64,000 nucleotides of DNA from Rhizobium lentis. GTDB lineage: Bacteria > Pseudomonadota > Alphaproteobacteria > Rhizobiales > Rhizobiaceae. This document shows, piece after piece, positions 39,839-49,165 of this stretch. Positions within the stretch are counted from its first letter, which is position 1. Each line of letters opens with the position of its first letter. Position numbers and translations under genes: made by a program. The DNA lies in the NCBI RefSeq assembly GCF_017352135.1, contig NZ_CP071454.1:4241001-4305000 (forward strand), read 5' to 3'. The notes below the pieces were generated by a model. The model was not told where the DNA came from. It worked only from the letters and a program-made list of their open reading frames with translations, and did no database searches.

Positions 39839-40876
39839 TTAAATCAGGCTGATGCGCTGGCCCGCTGCGGCGGATCGCTTCACGGCGTCGATAACCTTCA
39901 GGGTTTCCAGTCCCTCGCGCCCACTGACCAGAGGCGCTTCCTCGCCCCTGATGACCCTGCAAAGCTGGCGTATCTGCAAGATGAGTGGATCTTCATTCTC
40001 GACTTCCGCGCGATTGGATTCGAATGGTTCCGTCCAACTCCGCTTGCCAGGATTGCTCCACATTTCGAGCGACGGCACTGCCAGCGAACCGTGCGTGCCG
40101 CCGATCATATAGCAGGCCTCATCAGTTTTGGGGTAAGCGGGGTTTTCGCCGGTCGTCATCTCCCAACTCCACGGCGCGACGACGGAATCCGAAACGGAAA
40201 CAGTGCCGAGAATTCCATTCTTGAACTCGATGAGGATCACCGCGGTCTCCTCAACGGCGTTTCCGCGAACTGCGTTGGATTCGAGCGCCTGGACCGCCGT
40301 GATATCCCCGAATAAATAGCGCAGGTTGTCGATGTCGTGGATCAGATTGAGAAAGACTGGTCCCGCGCCGCGTTCGCGGCGCCAGGGAGTGTCGAAGTAT
40401 TCTTCCGGTTTGAATAGCCAGAACATTGCATTCACGATCAATATTTGCCCGAGCTTTCCGCTTTCGATGATCTGTTTAGCTCGTTGCATCATCGGATTAT
40501 GTCGGCGATGATGCCCGGTCAGCAGTGGGACGCCTTTCGTCTCGGCTATCTGAACAAGCTTCTCGCCAGCGGCAATATCGTCGGCGATCGGCTTCTCGAT
40601 CAATGCCGGGATGCCGGCCTCTACGGCCTCAAAACCGTTTCTGACATGGATCTGGTTGGGCGTCGCGATGATGAGGCCGTCAGGGCGCGCTACGGCGACC
40701 ATTTCAGCGAAGCTCGAAAACCATTTGGCGCCGACCTCGCTTGCGATCGCCCCTCCAACCGGGCTCGGGTCGACAACAGCGACAAGCTCCGCCATCGGTT
40801 CGTCCAGCACGTGCTTGATGTGACGCCTTCCGATAAGCCCCGCTCCGAGGACCGCCAGTTTGACCGCGGGAGCCAT
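39839..40876 (-). CDS. Gfo/Idh/MocA family oxidoreductase
   Basis: NAD(P)-dependent dehydrogenase of 345 residues acting on a sugar, inositol or related cyclic polyol. The Rossmann motif is AVLGAGLIGRRHIKHV near the N-terminus, the family Lys is in LIEKPIADDIAAGEK, and GHHRRHNPMM and HDIDNLRYLFGD follow. It is the last gene of the minus arm, its ATG two bases after the aroQ-like stop. Context suggests it oxidises the transported compound, for example a cyclitol or quinate-like acid; the substrate is not shown by sequence. Confidence 0.88.
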   Translation of the reverse strand: MAPAVKLAVLGAGLIGRRHIKHVLDEPMAELVAVVDPSPVGGAIASEVGAKWFSSFAEMVAVARPDGLIIATPNQIHVRNGFEAVEAGIPALIEKPIADDIAAGEKLVQIAETKGVPLLTGHHRRHNPMMQRAKQIIESGKLGQILIVNAMFWLFKPEEYFDTPWRRERGAGPVFLNLIHDIDNLRYLFGDITAVQALESNAVRGNAVEETAVILIEFKNGILGTVSVSDSVVAPWSWEMTTGENPAYPKTDEACYMIGGTHGSLAVPSLEMWSNPGKRSWTEPFESNRAEVENEDPLILQIRQLCRVIRGEEAPLVSGREGLETLKVIDAVKRSAAAGQRISLI

Positions 40877-40878
40877 TG

Positions 40879-41328
40879 TCAATCCTTCTTCGGCGCCTTG
40901 AGCATCGTCGCGACGCGGCGAATTCCGAGCTGATAGCCCTCCGTACCAAGTCCGGCGATGACGCCGTCGGCGCGGTGGGAAACGAAGGAATGATGACGAA
41001 AGCTTTCACGCTTATGCACGTTGGAGATATGAATCTCGATGACGGGACCCTCGAACGTGTTCAAGGCATCGAGGATTGCAAGCGACGTGTGTGTGAATGC
41101 GGCCGGGTTGATGACGATACCGGCTCCGTCTTCGCGCGCTTCGTGGATCCAGTCGATGATTTCATATTCGCGGTTGCTCTGGTGGAAACGGATCTCGTGG
41201 CCGAGCTCTGAGGCCAGCTTCCGGCAGTCTGCCTCGACATCGGCCAGCGTCTCGTGACCATAGATGTGAGGCTGACGCTTGCCGAGCAAATTGAGGTTTG
41301 GGCCATTAAGAACGTAGATCAGGCTCAT
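40879..41328 (-). CDS. aroQ: Type II 3-dehydroquinate dehydratase
   Basis: Interconverts 3-dehydroquinate and 3-dehydroshikimate by anti-elimination of water. The 149-residue protein has the active-site blocks [18 protein letters not shown] (catalytic Arg and Tyr), [12 protein letters not shown] and [17 protein letters not shown]. Being in a catabolic, transporter-linked operon next to an AroE-like gene, it is more likely a quinate-degrading (QuiB/QsuC-like) isozyme than the biosynthetic copy. It is tightly spaced with the oxidoreductase downstream. Confidence 0.93.
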   Translation of the reverse strand: MSLIYVLNGPNLNLLGKRQPHIYGHETLADVEADCRKLASELGHEIRFHQSNREYEIIDWIHEAREDGAGIVINPAAFTHTSLAILDALNTFEGPVIEIHISNVHKRESFRHHSFVSHRADGVIAGLGTEGYQLGIRRVATMLKAPKKD

Positions 41329-41359
41329 TGCGATTTTCCTTGTGCGGGCGTTGCCAAAC

Positions 41360-41728
41360 TCAGGCGAACGCTATTTCCTGGAATGCGAAATTGGGGTCGG
41401 ACTCGTAGAGATCAGCCCGCAGCCCCAGCCGGCCTGCTTGCAGCGCCGGGGCTGCGACATCGCGCGCAGCTTCGAGCACCGCCTTCAACAACTCCCGCTT
41501 CGTCTCTGCCGGCCGGCCAGGCGCCATGCGCACGATGATCTGGATGAAGTGATTTTCCGGGTGCTCGTCGCCGACGCAGGAGAAGGTCGCCTCCCTGGCG
41601 AAGGTCCGCACGGCGGTGGGCTTCACCAGGCCTCCGTCGCGCACCCGGTGGTGGACCGCTCTGGTCAATTCATCGATCGCCACCCGTTCGGCAGCACCCC
41701 GGCTATAGTCGATAATGATGTGCGGCAA
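41360..41728 (-). CDS. CHMI-family tautomerase (5-carboxymethyl-2-hydroxymuconate isomerase-like)
   Basis: Tautomerase-superfamily enzyme of 122 residues. The N-terminal Pro that acts as base after Met removal is present (MPHIIIDYS), with [20 protein letters not shown] later, typical of HpaF. HpaF isomerises a 2-hydroxymuconate-type product in homoprotocatechuate degradation. Here no homoprotocatechuate dioxygenase, HpaE or HpaG is seen, so it may act on the product of the intradiol dioxygenase encoded on the opposite arm. Confidence 0.88.
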   Translation of the reverse strand: MPHIIIDYSRGAAERVAIDELTRAVHHRVRDGGLVKPTAVRTFAREATFSCVGDEHPENHFIQIIVRMAPGRPAETKRELLKAVLEAARDVAAPALQAGRLGLRADLYESDPNFAFQEIAFA

Positions 41729-41743
41729 GGCATGTCCTCCCGG

Positions 41744-42604
41744 TCAGGCTGTGGCTCGACACAATTCTTCGAAGTGGCGCGACATGCGCTCCGCATCCGG
41801 TTTTACACCCGTGAACAGTTCAAAGGCCGCCGCGGCCTGGAACACGGTCATGCCGCCGCCGGGCAAGGTCCTGCACCCCTTCTTCTCGGCCAGGGCCAGA
41901 AGCTCGGTCACCAGCGGCATGTAGACGATATCGGCGACCCAGTGACGTGGATGAAGCCATTCCGGGTTGATGGGGAGACCCGGATGACTTCGCATGCCCG
42001 TCGGGGTAGCGTGGATTAGCCCATCAGCAGAATCGAGCGCCGCGCCGACGTTCGCGATCGGCTGCGCGCAGGTTCTTGAAAAGCGTCGGTTGAGCTGATC
42101 GGCAAGCGCGGCGGCGCGATTTGTGTCCTGGTCGAAGATCGAGAGCATCTCGATACCGAGCTTGATGGCCGCGTGCGCGACGGCGACCCCCGCGCCGCCT
42201 GCACCGAGCAGGACGGCATGCGTTTTGGCTGCGTCGGGCATGCCTCGCTCGAAATTCTTATAGAAGCCATACCAGTCCGTATTGTGCCCGATCCGCTTTC
42301 CGTCCCGAAGCACGACCGTGTTCACCGCTCCGAGCATCTCGGCGTCCTCGGACAGGCTGGTAAGATGCGCGATGACCGTCTGCTTGCACGGATGCGTGAT
42401 GTTGCTTCCTGCGAAGCCACGGTCCTCAAGTTCTGCGAGCAGCCCGGACAACGCAGAAGCGGGTAGACCGCGCTCGGCGAGGTCGACGAGCTCGTAACGG
42501 TAATCCAGCTTCAGGTTCCGCGCCTCGGTCTCATGAAGCGCGGGAGACTTCGACATCTGGATGTCGGCCCCAATGAGGCCGACGAGGAATGTGTTGCTGT
42601 TCAT
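41744..42604 (-). CDS. aroE: Shikimate/quinate dehydrogenase, AroE-like
   Basis: NAD(P)-dependent dehydrogenase of 286 residues interconverting shikimate (or quinate) and the 3-dehydro form. It has the substrate blocks DIQMSKSPALHE and SNITHPCKQTVIAHL with the catalytic Lys, NTDWYGFYKNF with the catalytic Asp, and a nucleotide loop LLGAGGAGVAVAHA. The ATG at 42604 fits the family start. It lies between the ABC ATPase and the tautomerase genes. Placement in a carbon-source operon argues for a catabolic isozyme; the core aroE is presumably elsewhere. Confidence 0.9.
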   Translation of the reverse strand: MNSNTFLVGLIGADIQMSKSPALHETEARNLKLDYRYELVDLAERGLPASALSGLLAELEDRGFAGSNITHPCKQTVIAHLTSLSEDAEMLGAVNTVVLRDGKRIGHNTDWYGFYKNFERGMPDAAKTHAVLLGAGGAGVAVAHAAIKLGIEMLSIFDQDTNRAAALADQLNRRFSRTCAQPIANVGAALDSADGLIHATPTGMRSHPGLPINPEWLHPRHWVADIVYMPLVTELLALAEKKGCRTLPGGGMTVFQAAAAFELFTGVKPDAERMSRHFEELCRATA

Positions 42605-42623
42605 CTCGATAAAACCAATCGGC

Positions 42624-43397
42624 TCAGTGATGTGCGAGGATCTCTCCAAGGAAGGCCTTGGTGCGCTCATGCTTCGGAGACCTGAAAAAGACCTCGGGCT
42701 CGGCCTCTTCGATGATCTCGCCTGAAGCCATGAAGATGACCCTGTCTGCGACCTGGCGGGCAAAACCCATTTCATGGGTCACGCAGATCATGGTCATGCC
42801 GTCGCGTGCGAGACCGATCATCGTGTCCAGCACTTCCTTGACCATTTCCGGATCGAGGGCCGATGTGGGTTCATCGAATAGCATCGCCTTGGGTTCCATG
42901 CAGAGCGCCCGGGCAATGGCGACACGCTGTTGCTGCCCTCCGCTGAGCTGCGCGGGATACTTCTCCGCCTGATCAAGGATTCGAACCCGTTCGAGGTATT
43001 TTCTCGCCAGTCTCTCGGCGTCAGCCCGGCTGGTTCCGCGGACCCTCATCGGCGCAAGCGCGCAGTTCTGCAGAACGGTCATGTGGGGGAACAAGTTGAA
43101 GTTCTGGAACACCATCCCGACTTCGCGCCGAATGGCGTCAACCGCCTTGGTCGTGCCATCGAGCGACTGCCCATCGACGACGATCTTGCCTTCCTGGATC
43201 AACTCGAGAGCGTTGATGCAGCGGATCAAAGTCGACTTGCCGGAACCCGAAGGCCCGCAAAGGACGATCTTCTCACCTTTGCGAACCGATAGGCTGATGT
43301 TTTTCAACGCATGGAAGGAGCCGTACCATTTCTCCACCTTCTCAAGGGATATCAATGTCGACTGATCATTAGCGGAACTGAGCACGGCGCCCTCCAT
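42624..43397 (-). CDS. Polar amino acid-type ABC transporter ATPase
   Basis: Cytoplasmic ATPase (257 residues) of a PAAT-family importer. It has Walker [10 protein letters not shown], signature [15 protein letters not shown] and Walker [13 protein letters not shown], with H-loop CVTHEMGFA. It completes an importer with the binding protein and two permeases just upstream in the operon; the binding-protein stop is only seven bases away. Confidence 0.95.
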   Translation of the reverse strand: MEGAVLSSANDQSTLISLEKVEKWYGSFHALKNISLSVRKGEKIVLCGPSGSGKSTLIRCINALELIQEGKIVVDGQSLDGTTKAVDAIRREVGMVFQNFNLFPHMTVLQNCALAPMRVRGTSRADAERLARKYLERVRILDQAEKYPAQLSGGQQQRVAIARALCMEPKAMLFDEPTSALDPEMVKEVLDTMIGLARDGMTMICVTHEMGFARQVADRVIFMASGEIIEEAEPEVFFRSPKHERTKAFLGEILAHH

Positions 43398-43404
43398 GTA
43401 TGCT

Positions 43405-44235
43405 TTACTTGACGGTGAACGGGATGTTGGGGATGGATTCCGGGAACGTCGGCAGATCGATCTTCATCCACTTCTTGGTAATGGCTGCAAGTTCGCCATT
43501 GGCCTTGATCTTGTCGAGGAACGCATTGACGGCCTCGTTCCAGTCCTTCTCGCCCAGTCGTGTTCCGACGCCATTGTAAGTCGTCAGGAAGTCGATCTTG
43601 CGCTCATAGGTGCCTGGGCTGGCGGCATCCAGCCGCTGTCCGTAGAACATGTTGCCTCCAACGGCCTTGACCTGTCCGGAGACCAGCGCCTGAATGGTAG
43701 AGGCGTCGTCGTCGAAGCGGCGGACGGTCGCCGTCGATCCCACAGCGTCAGTAATGGCCTTGTCCTGCGAGCTGGACTTCGGCACGCCGATTTCCCATCC
43801 GGCAACATCGGCAGGCGTTTTCGCGGTATCGGCCTTTGCCGCATAAAGCGAGATCGTGTTTGCCGCATATGGCTTGCTGTACTGTATCGACTTGGCGCGC
43901 TCTTCCGTCATTGCCATCGTGGCGAACAGGATATCGACCTTTCCGGTGGTCAGGGCCGGAATGCGATTGGCGACGGCGAGTGGCTGGAACTGGACCTTAA
44001 CTCCGAGCTCCTTGGCGAAGAGTGTCGCAACATCGGCGTCGAACCCGTCTTGCTTGCCGCTCGAGTCGACGAAGCCCCATGGCGCGTTGTCGCCCTGAAT
44101 GCCGACGACGATCGTGCCCTTGGCCTTGATCTCCTCGACGGTCGCCGCGGAAGCCGCTGCGGCCCCTACTGTGGCGAAGGCGGCGGTAGCCAGGGCCATT
44201 CCAAGAAATTGTCTGCGATTGTTATGCATTTCCAT
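43405..44235 (-). CDS. ABC transporter substrate-binding protein, PAAT family, Tat signal
   Basis: Periplasmic binding protein of 276 residues (SBP_bac_3 fold). The N-terminus [17 protein letters not shown] is a twin-arginine export signal ending in ASAATVEE. The mature part has [20 protein letters not shown] and [14 protein letters not shown], the family opening. The ATG at 44235 follows GAGGAGGAGA. PAAT systems mostly take up amino acids, but carboxylated ring acids are possible, and the operon context suggests such a ligand. Confidence 0.92.
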   Translation of the reverse strand: MEMHNNRRQFLGMALATAAFATVGAAAASAATVEEIKAKGTIVVGIQGDNAPWGFVDSSGKQDGFDADVATLFAKELGVKVQFQPLAVANRIPALTTGKVDILFATMAMTEERAKSIQYSKPYAANTISLYAAKADTAKTPADVAGWEIGVPKSSSQDKAITDAVGSTATVRRFDDDASTIQALVSGQVKAVGGNMFYGQRLDAASPGTYERKIDFLTTYNGVGTRLGEKDWNEAVNAFLDKIKANGELAAITKKWMKIDLPTFPESIPNIPFTVK

Positions 44236-44273
44236 TCTCCTCCTCTGTGGTCTTTGCTTCGGGCGAAGCAAGG

Positions 44274-44924
44274 TTAGCGGACGGCTTTCGCCATCCGTTT
44301 TTCGAGGCCGCTCCCGATGTGGGAGAGAGGCCAGCAAATGATGAAGTAGACCATTCCGACGATCCCGAAGACGAGCAGTGGGCGGTAGGTCTGGTTCGAA
44401 ATGATCTGTCCGGCACGGGTCAGCTCGATGAAGCCGACGATTGCTGCAAGCGATGTGCCCTTGATGAGCTGAACGAGAAATCCGATGGTTGCGGGCATCG
44501 AAATCTTCAGCGCCTGTGGCAGGACAACGTCCTTCATTCGGGAGATGTAATGCAGCCCGAGTGCGTTCGCGGCTTCGGTCTGGCCCTTCGGAACGGCTTC
44601 GATCGAACCGCGCCAGATCTCGCCCAGGAAGGCGCTCGCATGGAGGGTGAACGCGATTGCCACAGCGATCCATGCGTTGACGTCGACGCCCAATAGCGCG
44701 ACGCCGTAGTAGACGACGAAGAGCTGCATCAGGAGCGGCGTGCCCTGGAAGAGCGCGATGTAGCCCGACGACACGAAACGTGCGAAGCCGTTCTTCGACG
44801 TGCGCACCAGAGCGATCAGGATTCCGAATACACCTCCTCCGACGAAGCCGATGATGGCCAGCAGCACGGTCCACTTCAGACCCTGCAAGAGGAAGAACAG
44901 CTCGTTTTCGCCGATGGGACCCAT
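44274..44924 (-). CDS. PAAT-family ABC transporter permease
   Basis: Inner-membrane permease of 216 residues with about five helices. The ATPase-contacting EAA loop is EAANALGLHYISRMKDVVLP. It starts at 44924, nine bases after the stop of the other permease gene. The pair forms the channel of the importer encoded in this operon. Confidence 0.93.
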   Translation of the reverse strand: MGPIGENELFFLLQGLKWTVLLAIIGFVGGGVFGILIALVRTSKNGFARFVSSGYIALFQGTPLLMQLFVVYYGVALLGVDVNAWIAVAIAFTLHASAFLGEIWRGSIEAVPKGQTEAANALGLHYISRMKDVVLPQALKISMPATIGFLVQLIKGTSLAAIVGFIELTRAGQIISNQTYRPLLVFGIVGMVYFIICWPLSHIGSGLEKRMAKAVR

Positions 44925-44933
44925 GAACGCCTC

Positions 44934-45602
44934 CTATCGGGTCGGGTAGTTGAAGTAATAACGGGAGATAAGGGCGAAGATGCCCATCATCAGGCTCGAG
45001 ATGACGAGGTAGATTGCGGTCACGCTAAAATAGACCTCGAAGCTTCGGAAAGTATCGGATTCGATCCGTTGAGCCGCCGAGGTCAACTCGTAGGCGGCGA
45101 TCGAAGTGCAGACCGAAGTCGTCAAGGTCAGCATCACGAACTGGCTGGTCAGGGACGGATAAATCGCCCGCAGAGCCGGCTTCAGAACGATCAGCCGGAA
45201 CACATCGGCCTTGTGCAAGCCCAAGGCAAAGCCTGCCTCAACCTGTCCCTTGTTCACACTTTCCACGCCGCCTCGAATGATCTCAATCGCATAAGCGCCG
45301 CCATTGATCCCCAGCGCGATGACAGCGGTAGCGGTGGGATTCAATCGGATGCCCATGAGTGGAAGTGCGAAGTAGATGAAGAATATCTGCACCAGGAACG
45401 GTGTGTTTCGGACAATCTCGACGAAGGCAATCGCGGGAGATCGAACGAGTTTGTTCTTGGATGTTCTTGCAGCGACGCCGAGAATACCGATGGCGAGCGC
45501 AAGGATCATGCCGGCAACCGCAAGACCGAGCGTCCCAAGCGAGCCCCAAAACAATTCTGGGGCGCGGTCGAAGACCGCACCAAAATCGAAAGTATAACCC
45601 AT
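44934..45602 (-). CDS. PAAT-family ABC transporter permease
   Basis: Second permease subunit, 222 residues, about five helices. FVEIVRNTPFLVQIFFIYFA is the conserved early block and VEAGFALGLHKADVFRLIVL the EAA loop. It lies 48 bases after the TIM-barrel gene stop and directly upstream of its partner permease. Confidence 0.93.
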   Translation of the reverse strand: MGYTFDFGAVFDRAPELFWGSLGTLGLAVAGMILALAIGILGVAARTSKNKLVRSPAIAFVEIVRNTPFLVQIFFIYFALPLMGIRLNPTATAVIALGINGGAYAIEIIRGGVESVNKGQVEAGFALGLHKADVFRLIVLKPALRAIYPSLTSQFVMLTLTTSVCTSIAAYELTSAAQRIESDTFRSFEVYFSVTAIYLVISSLMMGIFALISRYYFNYPTR

Positions 45603-45650
45603 ATGTTGACTTCCTCCCTCCGACGCGGCTCACGCCTCGCCGGCGCCGGA

Positions 45651-46472
45651 TCAGCAATCCGGCCCGAATAACCCTTCGGCCTTGTCGTACAGATTTTTCA
45701 AATGCACCTCAGGCGGGGCGGCCCCCGTGAGTGGCACCTCAACCGAGATTGCAGCGCAGCCATCGACTGCTGCGATGAGTTCCTTTAACGGCAGTTCGCC
45801 CTCTCCCGGTGCAAACCGCCCGCCTCTAGCTTCAGCGATCATTTCCTCTGGTGTCACCGGCGCCGGCCCAGCGACATCGCACAACTGGACGTGCTTCACC
45901 CAGAGCGTCTCGGTCCGGAGCGAGGCAAGTTTGCCGCCATTCCTGAAGAAATGTACTCCGTCGACGAGGGCGCCGGCATTGCGGGCACCACTCGCCTTCA
46001 CAAGACTGACGCTGTCCTGGAAGGTTCTGGTCACTCTCCAACCCATGTTCTCGACATCGACAGCCAAGCCGTAGCGGTCCGCAAGGCGGCAGAGATCGGA
46101 GAGGTTCGATACCAATCTGGATTGATCAGGATCATCTCCACAGACACTGAGCCGGCGTGCTCCAATGTTCGCAGCCGCGGCGACTGTGGCTTCCATCAAC
46201 GACGCCTCGAACGACGGGTCGATTACGAAGAACTCGATATCGAAAACCTCGACGCCCTCACCGGCAAGCACGGATTTCAGCTCGCCTGCAGCCGAACCAC
46301 CGGCAGGCAGCTCGTAGTAAGGCGCACCGGGGAACGCCGGATGCAGCCTGAGCCCGATCCTGGAGAACCCCGCGCGCGCTGCGGCCTTCGCAAACTCCGC
46401 GGGAGGCAGCAATATTGATGAGAAGTGGGCGACGCCTATCGGGGGCGCCGATTTCGATGTTGCGGCGGCCAT
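45651..46472 (-). CDS. Xylose-isomerase-like TIM barrel protein
   Basis: A 273-residue TIM barrel of the sugar phosphate isomerase/epimerase superfamily, which includes IolE-type dehydratases and 3-dehydroshikimate dehydratases as well as sugar isomerases. Candidate metal ligands are E in VFDIEFF, E in LAVDVENMGWR, H in KHVQLCD and E in ISVEVPL. Its ATG at 46472 overlaps the regulator's TGA (TGATG). With AroQ and AroE in the operon, conversion of 3-dehydroshikimate to protocatechuate, or another dehydration leading to an aromatic, is a reasonable inference but not shown. Confidence 0.8.
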   Translation of the reverse strand: MAAATSKSAPPIGVAHFSSILLPPAEFAKAAARAGFSRIGLRLHPAFPGAPYYELPAGGSAAGELKSVLAGEGVEVFDIEFFVIDPSFEASLMEATVAAAANIGARRLSVCGDDPDQSRLVSNLSDLCRLADRYGLAVDVENMGWRVTRTFQDSVSLVKASGARNAGALVDGVHFFRNGGKLASLRTETLWVKHVQLCDVAGPAPVTPEEMIAEARGGRFAPGEGELPLKELIAAVDGCAAISVEVPLTGAAPPEVHLKNLYDKAEGLFGPDC

Positions 46473-47206
46473 CACACGATTCCCTTCGTCGCGAGATGGT
46501 TGCGCAGATTGGTGCCGGTGCGATGAATGTGCTGGCGGAGCTTATCGCAGGCATAGTCGACATCACGCGCGACTGCGCCCTGGGCAATCTCGCTATGCTC
46601 CTGCCCGACGTTGCGATCGCCCGACGTACGGATCAGGAAGACGCGGCGATATCGGTCGTTGAGATTGAGCAGAAGACTGCAGAAATGAAGTAGCAGAGGT
46701 TTCCCGCAGCCCGAGATCAGCGTCAGGTGGAACTCGCGGTGAAGCGCTTCCCAGTGCTCCAGCGTCTCGGGATGTGCGGCGTCGCGCTCCGTGCGGTTTA
46801 GACGATGAAGCGCACGCATGACGTTGCCCTCCCAATCGACGTCACCAAGACGCATGGATTCACGCAGCGCGAAAACTTCAAGTTCCTCGCGGAGGCTGGT
46901 GACCTCTTCGAGATTAGCCAGGGAGATCGGCGCGACGCGATAGCCTCTGTTGTCCTGAAACTCGACCAGACCGTCTGAAATGAGTCTGGCTAAGCCCTCC
47001 CGCAACGGACTCAGACTGACATTGAAAGTCTTCCGCGCCTTGTCGAGATTGATCTTGCTGCCCGCTTCCAGTTCACCGGATATGATCGCCTCCCGAAGGC
47101 GCGATGCGAGCTGGCTGCCGATGGTGTTCTTGCCATCGTCGAGGAAGCCGGCTGACGGTCCGTCGTCTGTCAACGACCCAAGGAAGCTGTCGTCGGCCGA
47201 GTTCAT
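46472..47206 (-). CDS. FadR/FCD-type GntR transcriptional regulator
   Basis: A 244-residue regulator with an N-terminal winged helix (SQLASRLREAIISGELEAGS, then SPLREGLARLISDGLV) and a C-terminal FCD ligand domain with metal-binding His blocks (HREFHLTLISG, EHSEIAQGAV, HIHRTGTNL). The ATG at 47206 follows GGGAGGAAGG. It is the first gene of the minus arm and diverges from the dioxygenase gene. It most likely represses both arms from the ATAATCG repeats and is released by a pathway intermediate. Confidence 0.93.
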   Translation of the reverse strand: MNSADDSFLGSLTDDGPSAGFLDDGKNTIGSQLASRLREAIISGELEAGSKINLDKARKTFNVSLSPLREGLARLISDGLVEFQDNRGYRVAPISLANLEEVTSLREELEVFALRESMRLGDVDWEGNVMRALHRLNRTERDAAHPETLEHWEALHREFHLTLISGCGKPLLLHFCSLLLNLNDRYRRVFLIRTSGDRNVGQEHSEIAQGAVARDVDYACDKLRQHIHRTGTNLRNHLATKGIV

Positions 47207-47238
47207 CCTTCCTCCCAAAGACACCTGCCAAAGTTTCG

Positions 47239-47262
47239 ATAATCGATATGATAAACGATTAT
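47239..47262. promoter_or_regulatory. Candidate GntR operator 1
   Basis: Inverted repeat ATAATCG (47239-47245) and CGATTAT (47256-47262) with a 10-base spacer, 33 bases upstream of the regulator start. The same half-site builds the palindrome at 47414-47427. A separate inverted repeat GAATACG/CGTATTC lies at 47275-47309. Confidence 0.6.
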
Positions 47263-47407
47263 TGATGTCAACTTGAATACGTCAGAAAACACGAGATGTC
47301 TGCGTATTCGCTCGAGAAGATCAAAAAATATAACGTAATTTCAATCATTTGATTAACGCCAACCACATCCCCTCCTCCGCCAATAGCATTGAGCGCCCCG
47401 TCGCTGG

Positions 47408-47427
47408 TTGACAAATAATCGATTATT
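47408..47427 (+). promoter_or_regulatory. Dioxygenase promoter -35 box with GntR operator 2
   Basis: TTGACA at 47408-47413 is followed at once by the perfect 14-bp palindrome AATAATCGATTATT (47414-47427), 33 bases before the dioxygenase start. A repressor bound here would cover the spacer and block RNA polymerase. Confidence 0.65.
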
Positions 47428-47460
47428 CTGGTAGTCGAACATTATTTGGGAGGTAGCCTT

Positions 47461-48354
47461 ATGGTAGTTAGAACCGAAAGCGAGTTGACGCCTGCCGTTC
47501 TCGCCGTGATGAACCGCACCGAAGATCCACGGCTCCGGGAGATACTCGTTGCAATAGTAAAGCACCTCCACGCATTCGTGCGGGAGGTCAGGCTGTCGGA
47601 AGTCGAGTTTCGCGAAGCGACCGCCATTCTCAACGAAATTGGGCAACTGCAGACCGACAGCCACAATGAGTTCGTGCTCATGGCCGGATCGCTTGGCGTC
47701 TCGTCGCTCGTGTGCCTGCTCAACAACGGCGACAACGGGCAGACCGAGACGTCACAGTCGCTGCTCGGGCCCTTTTGGCGGCTCAACTCACCGCGGGTGG
47801 AGAACGGCGGAACCATCATCCGCTCGGAAACGCCGGGAACACCCCTGTTCGTCCACGCGAAGGTGGTTAATCGGGGAGGCAAGCCCATCCAAGGCGCCGA
47901 GATCGACGTATGGCACGCCTCTCCTGTCGGCCTTTACGAGAACCAGGATCCTGATCAGGCAGAAATGAACCTGCGCGGCAAGTTCACTACGGACGACGAG
48001 GGTCGGTTCTGGTTTAGAACGGTCAAGATGGTGGGCTATCCCATCCCTGTCGACGGGGTCGTAGGTCGGCTTCTTAAAGCGCAAGGCCGCCACCCTTACC
48101 GACCGGCGCATCTGCACGCCCTGATCTTCAAAGAGGGATACAAAACCCTCATCTCCCAGGTCTTCGACCCGAGCGATCCGAATATTGATTCCGATGTGCA
48201 GTTCGGCGTCACTGCGGCTTTGACAGGCGACTTTGTCCGTCATGACGAGCCGCACCCATCCGACCCGGACGTTAGTGGCCCGTGGTTCTCGCTCGACTAC
48301 ACCTACGTCATGGAGCCGGGCGAGGCCGTCCTGCCGCGTCCCCCGATCAAATAA
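47461..48354 (+). CDS. Intradiol ring-cleavage dioxygenase, hydroxyquinol/catechol 1,2-type
   Basis: Non-haem Fe(III) enzyme of 297 residues that opens a catecholic ring between the two hydroxyls. It has the N-terminal catechol-dioxygenase helical domain (to about residue 100), then LLGPFWRLNSP and the iron ligands: Tyr in SPVGLYENQDPDQAEMNLRG, Tyr in HPYRPAHLHALIF together with its two His, matching the Tyr-Tyr-His-His set. The order resembles hydroxyquinol 1,2-dioxygenases more than protocatechuate 3,4-dioxygenases. The start ATG at 47461 has GGGAGG upstream. It heads the plus arm. Confidence 0.9.
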   Translation: MVVRTESELTPAVLAVMNRTEDPRLREILVAIVKHLHAFVREVRLSEVEFREATAILNEIGQLQTDSHNEFVLMAGSLGVSSLVCLLNNGDNGQTETSQSLLGPFWRLNSPRVENGGTIIRSETPGTPLFVHAKVVNRGGKPIQGAEIDVWHASPVGLYENQDPDQAEMNLRGKFTTDDEGRFWFRTVKMVGYPIPVDGVVGRLLKAQGRHPYRPAHLHALIFKEGYKTLISQVFDPSDPNIDSDVQFGVTAALTGDFVRHDEPHPSDPDVSGPWFSLDYTYVMEPGEAVLPRPPIK

Positions 48355-48374
48355 CGAAACAGCAGAGCCACATC

Positions 48375-49157
48375 ATGATTACGGAAAAGGAACGCCAGGC
48401 GACAGCCGACGCACTGCTGAAGGCAGAAACCGAACGCAAACCCATCGTCCAGCCAAGCAGGACATATCCGAATTTGGAACTTGAAGACGCTTACAAGATC
48501 CAAGCACTCTGGGCGCAAGCCCGGATTGCAAAGGGCGCACGGATCGCGGGTCATAAGATCGGACTGACATCGCGGGCGATGCAGATGGCCTCGAAAATGA
48601 CGGAGCCCGACTACGGCGTCATTCTCGACGATGCCCTATTTAACGACGGAGCGCAGATCAAGGCGGAGCTCTTCATCAAGCCTCGCCTCGAAGTCGAACT
48701 TGCCTTCGTGATGGGTGAGGATCTCGAGGGACCGGGCACTCGGATCTATGATGTCATGCGCGCGACGGAGTTTATCGTCCCCGCGCTTGAGATCATCGAT
48801 TACCGAACGGAGGTGCCCAGAGCGATCACCGATACGATTGCCGACAACGCTGCTTTTGGAGCGATGGTCGTAGGTGGTCGTATCATCCGGCCGATGGATA
48901 TTGACATCCGCTGGGTCGGCGCAACCCTTTCAAAAAACGGCATCATCGAGGAATCGGGCGTTTCAGCAGCTATCATGGGGCATCCGGCTGCCGGAATCGC
49001 CTGGCTTGTGAACAAGCTTCATGCCGTCGGAGCCGGGTTGAAGAAGGGCCAGATCGTTCTTGCAGGCTCGTTTACTCGCCCGGTGGACATCGCTAAAGGC
49101 GATGTCATCCAAGCCGACTATGGTCCGGTCGGCTCGATCGGCGTCTCGTTCGTGTGA
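48375..49157 (+). CDS. HpaH/MhpD-like 2-oxo-alkenoate hydratase
   Basis: A 260-residue hydratase of the fumarylacetoacetase-related superfamily; HpaH adds water to 2-oxohept-3-ene-1,7-dioate. Recognisable blocks are [42 protein letters not shown] with metal-binding Glu residues, and ALEIIDYR. It starts 20 bases after the dioxygenase stop and its 3' end nearly meets the aldolase gene. It probably hydrates the ring-fission product after tautomerisation. Confidence 0.9.
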   Translation: MITEKERQATADALLKAETERKPIVQPSRTYPNLELEDAYKIQALWAQARIAKGARIAGHKIGLTSRAMQMASKMTEPDYGVILDDALFNDGAQIKAELFIKPRLEVELAFVMGEDLEGPGTRIYDVMRATEFIVPALEIIDYRTEVPRAITDTIADNAAFGAMVVGGRIIRPMDIDIRWVGATLSKNGIIEESGVSAAIMGHPAAGIAWLVNKLHAVGAGLKKGQIVLAGSFTRPVDIAKGDVIQADYGPVGSIGVSFV

Positions 49158-49165
49158 GCGCTCCC

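Noticed and set aside
41360..42604. Reading the AroE/AroQ genes as the housekeeping shikimate pathway
   Set aside because: They sit within a regulator-controlled transporter operon with catabolic genes, so biosynthetic isozymes seem less likely, although this cannot be excluded from sequence alone.
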